This document shows, piece by piece, positions 56,470 to 64,000 of a DNA stretch of 64,000 nt; position 1 is the first letter of the stretch, and every line of letters begins with the position of its first letter. The DNA comes from Annona cherimola (Eukaryota > Streptophyta > Magnoliopsida > Magnoliales > Annonaceae). A program made the position numbers and the translations under genes. The stretch spans positions 2,178,545 through 2,242,544 of the forward strand of contig CM059971.1 in NCBI GenBank assembly GCA_030490835.1, in the 5' to 3' direction. The notes under the pieces are model-generated. The model saw nothing but the letters and a program-made list of their open reading frames with translations, was not told where the DNA came from and made no database searches.

Positions 56470-56830
56470 CACTACAACAGTAGGCCCAGTAATAGAGTGA
56501 ATGGTGACACCAACTTCAAGTGAGAAGACAGAGATGAATTATCATGCTGTTTAAGAAAAAGAGCAGAGAAAGAAATTAATTATGAGAAAAGATGTCCTAA
56601 CCTCTCTTGAATTCTTATGTTTTTCAATCATACTTGCAAATGATGATAATCACAACTTCTTTCTTAGAGACTCAAGATTGATCTTTGCCATCGAATCATG
56701 AATCTAACCACATTTCTTCACACCATTCTCATAGCTACAAATAATAATAATAATAAAAATCTTTCTTTCATATGTTTTTCTAGAATTGCAGCACTCAAAA
56801 CTTGAAAAAAAAAAGAGATCGTAGAAATGA
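56470..56830. repeat. Diverged copy of the RLP 3' flank
   Basis: Aligns with 43465-43940 and 58100-58590, with many substitutions and small indels, including the AACTTCAAGTGA(A/G)AAGA phrase. It precedes the second segmental copy and points to an earlier duplication of the same locus. Confidence 0.65.
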
Positions 56831-56977
56831 ACAATCAATAGATAGGAAGGATCACAATGCTAAATAATCAGAGGCATGCACACCTAATCTTTCTAAATGT
56901 ACCCCACATGAAATTATTACACATACTTAGTCTCCACTAGTTCTTCAGACTTTCCCCTTGAAAACATGAAGGAACAT

Positions 56978-57450
56978 GGAAATAAAGAGTAACTCTTTTT
57001 CACTATGCTGTGTATGCACATAATAATTAAATATGTTTAGATAGTCCTTATGAGAATATTAAAGATGTGTTTGTCATTTCAATAAACTTATTAATCTAAT
57101 ATTTTTTACTCTTCACCATTATCCCATTTGCTAATCATTTTTAACATCTTCCTTTACGTTTATCTTACTTTTAAATCAATTCCCTATAATTACGATTGAA
57201 AAATGGGTATTCTCTCTCAATTATTACACGTGTGCCTCATTATAGCCTTCACTAGTTTTGTGGACTATTACTTTAAAAATGCATAGAAGAGGAAAATTGG
57301 TATGAAATTGTGGGAATCAAGAGTAACTCTTTTTTACCATAAAAAAGGTAACTCTTTTTTAGTACCCTCTATAAGTATGTAATAATTAAATAAGTTTAAG
57401 ATGGCACCCATAAGCAAATTAAGGATATGTTTGTCATTGCAATAAATGGA
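56978..57450. repeat. Local direct duplicate beside the second segment
   Basis: About 100-130 bp from AAGAGTAACTCTTTTT to TTTGTCATT(T/G)CAATAAA occur at 56978-57080 and again at 57320-57450, offset about 340 bp. The second copy runs into the MITE at 57423. Confidence 0.6.
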
Positions 57451-57672
57451 CCTCATAAGCATACTAAAAGTTTTATGACTTTTTAAATACACCCAATGTT
57501 AAAATAGACAAGTTAAATATATGGATAGTTGTATAAAAATTATTGAAAAATAAAATAACTGCATAGGAAGAACTAAAAAATAACTAAAAAAATAAGATAG
57601 TTGTCCGGCGTGAAAAAATTTAAATATAAAAGTTTTAAGTGAAAAGAGTATTTGAGCATAAACAAACACCCC
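57423..57672. mobile_element. MITE with TAA target duplication
   Basis: Body from GGATATGTTTG to CAAACACCCC, flanked by TAA (57420-57422 and 57673-57675). Interior text is shared with the MITEs at 44467 and 50497. The corresponding element in copy 1 (to 43010) lacks its left end. Confidence 0.72.
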
Positions 57673-59125
57673 TAAATGGGCAATCCAACTTTCAAGTAAT
57701 AAGAAAACATAATCAATCAAGAATCAAATCATAAATAAACACATTAAAATTTTAGTGGAAACCCTTCTCTTTGTGAAAGAGGAAAAACTACAGGATCCAG
57801 TCCATATAAATCTTTTTTTATGGGTCAACCTAGATAAGTCTTTCGATATATAATAACGAGGTTATAAAACAACGTATTTCCTACTAAAAATTAAAAAATT
57901 TTATCATCACCACATTCACATGGGCTTCAACAAAGGAAGATAAAAGAGGGCAATCTTGCTAGAAGAACCCTTTATGTGGGTTCTATGACACATGGAAAAC
58001 CTCATATCACAATTCGTTGTAAGAAATATAATAGTTGGACACTACTCTATCCACTTGCTTGTCCTTCTCCAAATAACAAGAAGCCCAATAATATGGTCAA
58101 TAGGGACACTAACTTCAAGTGAAAAGATAGAGATGAATTAGCAAGTGTTGAAGGAAAAGAGTGAGGAAAGAAATTTAATTATTAGAAAAGAAATGTCAAT
58201 CTCTCTTGGATTATTATTTTTTTCATTCACACTTGCAAATGATGATAACCACATCTTCTATGTTAGACAATCAAGAGTGCGTAAATCTTTATTACCAAAT
58301 CATAAATCTAGCCACATTTTTTTGCACTATTTGTTTATTCATTTATATATATATATATCTATACATATCAAACTATCTGATACTACAGTCTAGTACATGA
58401 TTATCCTCACAGCATGGAAGAAAGTTTTCTATAACATCCCCAACACTAGGGGGAAATTCCCTCAGAGCCCGTTACCATGCATCATAGCGTTGATAGCCTC
58501 TTTGCACGTCTTTAATAGCTGCTAATAACAAAGAAATCCTTCTTTGAGATATTTTTCCTATAATTGCAGCAACCAAAACTTCAGAAATGATTAACTAATG
58601 ATTAGAGGCATGAACACCTAATTTTTACAGTGGGTCTAGCACGAAATGATTAACTAATTGGCCTTGCTCAAAAGTTATGATTGAGTGAAGTTATCACGCA
58701 CATTTATCATCTTTTCGTTTCGGCTTTTGACGGTCAGCCCGGTCAAAGAATTCATTTTGCTGGACGTTTTACGTCAATCTCCTCCCCTTGATAAAAACTT
58801 GACATCTCATATTCTTTGTCAAAATATGAATTAAAAAGATTTACTGCATATTATACTTTTTAATAACAAAATTAGAATCAATGATAATAACATATAATAA
58901 AAATTTATCAATATTCTTGAAAAGGATAATAATTGTATAGAATAATTACTTTCTAAACAAAAACTCAAAAGATGAGGAAATTGTTAATAGCTGACATATA
59001 CAAATTTATTTTAAATTTGGTAGTTTAATAACATTTCAATGGTTTCACATAGAATTCAATGATTTAGTGACATTAAATTGATTTCATGGACAGATGTTAT
59101 TAAAATAATGAAAAAGTTAAAGTTA

Positions 59126-59416
59126 GGATGTGTTTGGTAAAATTGAATATGATAGGACTAGTAATGAAAAATAAAGAGAATAAATTTAAAATAGATAGAT
59201 TAGATATATGAGTAATTGTATAGAAATGATTAAATAATAGAGTTTTTTTTTTTATGGAAGAAAAGTAGATTAGTTATATATGGAAAAGTGAATAAACAAT
59301 TTAAAAGCAAGTTAGTAATTAAGAAGAGTAAAAATTTTTAAATTCAAAAATTTTGTGTAAGTTTGAAAAGTTTTTTTTTTTTTTTTTTTTTTTTTTTTGT
59401 GTTGACAAACACTCAC
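59126..59416. mobile_element. GTGTTTGG-type MITE, duplicate of 44467-44751
   Basis: Same ends and interior as the copy-1 element. It was carried by the segmental duplication, not inserted independently. Confidence 0.7.
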
Positions 59417-59740
59417 ATAAAATTTTTTAAACTAATATATGGACTGACCTTAATCTAATTTACGTGGACTGGCACGATTAGCCTTTCCAACGATTGATGA
59501 TGGGGTCCAATTGGGTTGATGAAAAGAAAATTTTATGAAGAAAAGGTAAATAATACAATGGAAAAAAAAGTACATACATTAAAATAGTTTAATACAACAT
59601 AGAAAGGGGAAAAAAACCAACAGCCGCAATCACCGCAACAATCCACTAATCCACTCCAACTAACATCTATATGCATCCAAAATTGCAATCACATGAAGAA
59701 GGAAGAAAAATGGCTTCGACTTATGCTTAAGATGGAAAAA

Positions 59741-61887
59741 TTAGTAAACCATCTTATATACGAATGTGTTGAATGCTATTCTCCCTTTTGTCCACAACAC
59801 AAAAATCCAACAGAATGCTCCCAATCCGACTCCATAACCAATTCCAAATGCAATGGCTACTATCCTCCAATCATACTCATTTTCTGAGATCGATTTCTCA
59901 TCTTCATCTGGAGAGGTTGGTGGTGGTGGAACATGAGTATCTTGGCAAATCTTCAAGAGCGGTGGCCCGCACAATCCTGGATTTCCATCAAAGGATTCAT
60001 TTGTGAATGTTGAAAATTGCTTAACATGTGGTATGCTTCCTGTTAGCTGATTCTCTGACAGATCAAGAGTTGACAAAAAGGTTAAGTTGGCGAACTCCGG
60101 GGGAATGTTTCCAGAGAGTTTGTTGTGTGAGAGATCTAATGACTCCAAGGTTGTCAAGTTCTTCAATGACAACGGGATTGGACCTGCAAAACCATTATGT
60201 GACAGATTGAGTGACCAGAGTGCCTTGAGAGCTCCTATCGCTTCTGGAATTTGGCCTCGAAAGTTATTGCTTGAGAAATCAACAATTGTCTGAATAGTAG
60301 AAATCTTCACATCATCGATTTTCAATCTTTTAATTCTCAACGTTCCCTCTTCGTAATAATAATAAGGATAACCGTGAAGCCATCTTTGGAGGTACTCTGG
60401 TTTGACATCGTCTTCTCCCGTCATTATCTTCCATCCACAGAACATGTTTGATGGCAAACCACCATCAAAATTGTTGAAGGAGAGGTCAAAGATCAGCAAC
60501 TGGGAGAAGTTTTGGCATGTCGGTGGAGGTTGAATGGGGCCATAAAAGTTGTTTGATCTCAAGATGAGGATGCGCAGATAAGCCAACCCTCGTACCCACG
60601 AAGGAAATGTATCTTGCAGTTGATTGCTACTAACATTGAAGTTGGCTAACCTCGTGCAGTTGGCAAGGGATAATGGCAGTCTACCTTGTACTTGATTTTG
60701 GCCCAAATCAAGTTTTTCCAAGGAACAACCCTCTTTAAAAGTCTGAAAGAAGCTACCACTCAAAGAATTTCCTCCCAACATTAGGTTAATCAGGGTGTTA
60801 ACCATTTCACCAAAGCACGGAGGAATCTGACCACAAAGATTGTTATCCCCCACATCGAATGTGTCTAAGGAGGCAGCATTGCAAATTGACATTGGGATTT
60901 CTCCACTGAACTGATTGGAGTAAAGCAAATACACAGCGATAGAGGGTGGAGGGATAGGAATGGAACCTTCAAATTGATTGTCACCAAGGTCAAGGTAAAG
61001 GAGACTTTTGAGGTTTTTGAATATGTGCAGCTCAAGAACACCAGTGAACATGTTGGCTTGAAGGACAAGGATTTTAAGCTTCTTAAGTTGAAAGATGGAC
61101 CTTGGAATCATTCCTTGCAACATGTTATCATACAAATCAATGGTCTCCAATGGTGAAATGGAGGAATTTGGAAATTCACTTAGTTGACCACCAAATTGGT
61201 TACCCCAAAGGTGGAGAAATCGCAATGATGGGAGAGTAAACAGTGAAGACGGGATGATCCCATTGAGGTTGTTACTAGAAAGATCCAACAATTACAATTT
61301 TGTGGAATTGTTGAATTCACTGAGTCGACCAGTGAGTTGGTAATTCGAAAGCTTGACAAACCGCAGTGATGGGAGTACTGCAAATAGGGAAGATGGAACG
61401 TTCCCACCGAAGTTGTTACTAGAAAGATCCAAGTGTTGTAAGTTTGTGAGGTTTGAGAACCAATGGATGGTTCCACAAAGATTGCAATGGTGCATGCTTA
61501 ACGTGCGGAGAGTAGTAGGGAAGTTAGCGGATTTGGCTTGATCACATTGACTACCCTCTGCAGAAGACATGTTCACATAATCAAGATGGAGTTCCCTCAA
61601 GCTAGACATGCTTTGAATGACTGCTCCAAGTCTCTTCAATTTCAGTGGAATCAAATTACCATCATGACTATAATAGCCATTCAAAGAAAGATCAAGAGAA
61701 ACCAATCTAGTCAAACTCGATAATTCCAGCGGGATTTGACCAATAACACAGCTATAAGAGAGGTTGAAGTGGGTTAAACTGGTGAGGTTGCCGACTGCAG
61801 AAGAGATCGGAGCATCATAGAAACGATTGTCATGAAGATTGAGGATTTGAAGGCTCCTAATTCGAGATAGACTTTTGAAGTTGATCT
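59741..61887 (-). pseudogene. RLP copy 2, nonsense mutation and copia insertion
   Basis: Nearly identical to the 3' 2.15 kb of the intact RLP, with about a dozen amino-acid differences. A Glu codon is now TAA at 61292-61294, stopping translation in the LRR region. At 61888 a copia LTR begins after the GATCT sequence, removing the signal peptide, N-cap and first LRRs from this side; those may survive past the window end, beyond the element. The frame after the stop is open to the usual C-terminus with island, membrane helix and tail, so decay is recent. Confidence 0.92.
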
Positions 61888-62223
61888 TGTTGGAAATCAT
61901 GTGATGCGGAAGCGTACCTGAATCCATGTGAGCGTAGATTCCACCTGTAGACCGAGTAGAGTACGAGGTCTTCTCCCTCAACACTTCTCCCTATAATACT
62001 AGCGGTAGATGGGAACCACTCGTGATATAAACCGTGTGAGAGAGGGACCTAGACTCCTATATTTATAGAGCCCTTCCCATCATGACTCAACTAGAAGTGT
62101 AGTTCTACCTGAACTCAGATTGCGTACGTAATCCAGATATGATTAGGCTATCTTTAAATCCAAGACTTATCATCTAAGACTTATCATCTAATTAGGACAC
62201 CTAATAGGAGTATAACTCTAACA
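61888..62223 (-). repeat. 3' LTR of copia element 2
   Basis: 336 bp with TG and CA ends. A TATA-like TATATTTATAGAG lies at 62058-62070 on the plus strand (CTCTATAAATATA on the coding strand). An ACTTATCATCTAAG unit is duplicated near 62164-62191. Confidence 0.9.
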
Positions 62224-62235
62224 TTCTCCCACTTG
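62224..62235 (-). other. Polypurine tract of copia element 2
   Basis: Minus strand CAAGTGGGAGAA directly before the TGTTAGAG start of the 3' LTR. Confidence 0.75.
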
Positions 62236-62644
62236 TCCTAATTAAAATAAAATTAAGAAAGAAAAAGAAAATTATATTAAAATAGAATCCTTGGATTTAA
62301 TATTTGAAAAATTACCGGACGAGTGCACTCATTTGAAAAAAACATGCCCAGTCATTACATACGCAATCCAACTTTAATACTTAAGTTAAGAAAATTTGTT
62401 AACATGGATCATGGCGGTTATATGCAAATATAACATACTTCCTTCCATGCATCACGATATTAACAAATTTACTTGACTAAGTTCTTAATGGCAGATTTAC
62501 AATTATGTGATTTTAATGTCCCACATTAATATCAAATAGATAAAATCTTTTGTTTCCAAATCACATAAAATTGTCAACAAAATATCATAATGAAACAAAA
62601 GAAAATAATCATCCAACATGAGATCTCAAAGTGTATCGATTACA

Positions 62645-64000
62645 TCAATAATTATCCCACATTACAAGACCCATATTTCTTATATGTCCAGAAAAGACCT
62701 TAGGCGCCAGAGCCTTAGTCATGGGATCAGCAATCATGTCGGCAGTACCAACAAAACTAATCGATATCAGATGATCATTAATCCTTTCTTGTACTGACAT
62801 AAACTTAGCATCAATATGCTTGTTAGCGCCAGTAATTCTTCTATAATTGGAGAAGCTAATCGCTGATGAATTGTCACAACTGATTCTCAGAGGCTTAGAG
62901 ATAGAATCCATAATTTTAAGCTCTAAGATAAATTTCCTCAACCAAAGTGCATGTGAGGATGCTTCATGACAGCCGACAAATTCAGCTTCCATGGTAGAGT
63001 CGACTACACGATTTTGTCTCCCACTCTTCCATAAAACTGCTCCACCGGCTAATAGGAAAACATAGCCTGACGTGGATCTTCTGCTGTCTGTACAACCAGC
63101 ATAATCTGAATCTGTGTAACCGATCACTTCTAATTGATCAATTTTTGCATATGTGAGCTCATAATCTATAGTTCCTTGGAGATATCGCATTACTTTCTTT
63201 ACTGCTTTCCAATGTTCCATTCCTGGATTGCTTTGATATCTTCCAAGTAGTCCCATTGCATAACTGATGTCAGGACGCGTGCAAACTTGTGCATACATCA
63301 TGCTCCCAAGAGCAGAAGCATATGGGATGGACCTCATTTCCTGTTTCTCAATCTCATTCTGTGGACACTGATGCAGACCATATTTTTGACCTTTAAAGAT
63401 TGGCACTTCACATGATGAGCAATTTGACATTTGGAACCTTTCTAAAATTTTATTAATATACGCCCTTTGTGATAACCCTAAAAGTCTTTTAGGCCTATTT
63501 CGATGAACCTCAATGCCTATGACACATGATGCCTCACCCATATCTTTCATATCAAAATGTTCAGAAAGGAAACTTTTAGTGTCATGTAAAAGACCTAAAT
63601 CATTAGTAGCAAGTAAAATATCATCTACATATAGAATCAGAAATATAAACTTGCTCCCACTCAACTTTAGATATATACATTGGTCACCAATGTTTTTTGT
63701 AAATCCAAAGGAAGTGATAACTTTGTTGAACTTTAAATACCACTGTCGGAAAGCTTGTTTAAGTCCATATATAGATTTCTTTAATTTGCATACTAATGTG
63801 TCCTTTCCTTCCATTTCAAATCCTTCAGGTTGCACCATGTATACCTCTTCTTCTAAATCCCCATTCAGGAATGCCGTCTTTACATCCATTTGGTGTAACT
63901 CTAAGTCAAAGTAAGCCACTAATGCCATAATAATTCTGAATGAGTCTTTTCTAGAGACAGGTGAAAATGTCTCTTTATAATCAATGCCTTCTATTTGTGT
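62645..64000 (-). CDS. copia pol, RT and RNase H, 5' end outside window
   Basis: One reading frame is open from the window edge to a stop at 62645, about 450 codons. It contains the RT motifs DYKETFSPVSRKDS, QMDVKTAFLNGDLEE, an intact YVDD active site (63620-63631) and MKDMGEA, then RNase H with TDSDYAGC, MEAEFVGCHEAS, ISCDNSSAI and KHIDAKFM, and a normal C-terminal end. It would copy the element RNA into DNA. The upstream gag, protease and integrase are beyond the window. Confidence 0.93.
   Translation of the reverse strand, partial: TQIEGIDYKETFSPVSRKDSFRIIMALVAYFDLELHQMDVKTAFLNGDLEEEVYMVQPEGFEMEGKDTLVCKLKKSIYGLKQAFRQWYLKFNKVITSFGFTKNIGDQCIYLKLSGSKFIFLILYVDDILLATNDLGLLHDTKSFLSEHFDMKDMGEASCVIGIEVHRNRPKRLLGLSQRAYINKILERFQMSNCSSCEVPIFKGQKYGLHQCPQNEIEKQEMRSIPYASALGSMMYAQVCTRPDISYAMGLLGRYQSNPGMEHWKAVKKVMRYLQGTIDYELTYAKIDQLEVIGYTDSDYAGCTDSRRSTSGYVFLLAGGAVLWKSGRQNRVVDSTMEAEFVGCHEASSHALWLRKFILELKIMDSISKPLRISCDNSSAISFSNYRRITGANKHIDAKFMSVQERINDHLISISFVGTADMIADPMTKALAPKVFSGHIRNMGLVMWDNY

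Larger units (their letters stand above)
57468..61887. repeat. Segmental duplication, copy 2
   Basis: Direct-orientation copy of 42806-47223. It is cut at 61888 by a copia insertion, so the true right limit lies beyond the window. The poly-T run is longer here (59371-59398) than in copy 1. Confidence 0.93.
61888..64000 (-). mobile_element. Ty1/copia element 2 in the RLP copy, cut by the window end
   Basis: The 3' LTR (61888-62223) starts TGTTGGAAAT, ends CTCTAACA, and is followed by the polypurine tract and an open RT/RNase H frame to the window edge. Comparison with RLP copy 1 places the insertion exactly after GATCT (61883-61887), the expected target duplication. The 5' half and 5' LTR lie outside. 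Low decay in the pol frame suggests a young insertion. Confidence 0.93.

Overview
The window is AT-rich nuclear DNA from a flowering plant, probably a eudicot. It carries chromodomain Ty3/gypsy, Ty1/copia and plant-type LINE elements, several MITE families, leucine-rich-repeat receptor-like proteins (RLPs) and a TRICHOME BIREFRINGENCE-LIKE relic. Only one host gene looks intact, the RLP on the minus strand at 45076-47544. The species cannot be named from sequence alone.

Layout. 1-828: left flank, with a short cysteine-rich coding relic cut by the window edge. 829-12226: a decayed minus-strand chromovirus (Tekay/Del-like gypsy) with a long 5' LTR, a truncated 3' LTR, an extra acidic ORF upstream of gag, and a solo copia-type LTR (3438-5244) nested in its RNase H. 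12227-20810: a degenerate tandem array of about 170-bp units followed by an AT-rich repeat, 'R'. This array-R composite occurs twice; the first is split by a probable solo LTR. 20975-21632: a broken TBL (PC-esterase) pseudogene. 21883-26417: a complete but dead copia element with 5-bp target duplications, inserted in an unidentified coding relic. 27360-27767: a probable 5' leader and first exon of an unknown host gene. Its presumed first intron holds a LINE (27818-34049, minus). 36894-41580: a 4.7-kb solo gypsy LTR with 5-bp target duplication.

42806-61887 is a receptor locus. A segment of about 4.4 kb, with most of an RLP gene and its 3' flank, is present twice about 14.66 kb apart in direct orientation. 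Copy 1 has an intact RLP of about 822 residues. Copy 2 has a nonsense codon and is cut by a copia insertion (61888 to beyond the window end) whose reverse transcriptase frame is still open. A long-terminal-inverted-repeat foldback MITE lies about 150 bp upstream of the RLP TATA box. Two relatives of it bracket a third R repeat at 53.7-55.2 kb. A short cysteine-rich frame with knottin-like spacing lies at 53264-53446.

The RLP would act at the plasma membrane as a receptor without a kinase domain. Most of the rest is a layered record of insertion, LTR recombination and duplication. No tRNA, rRNA, CRISPR array or bacterial-type operon was seen.
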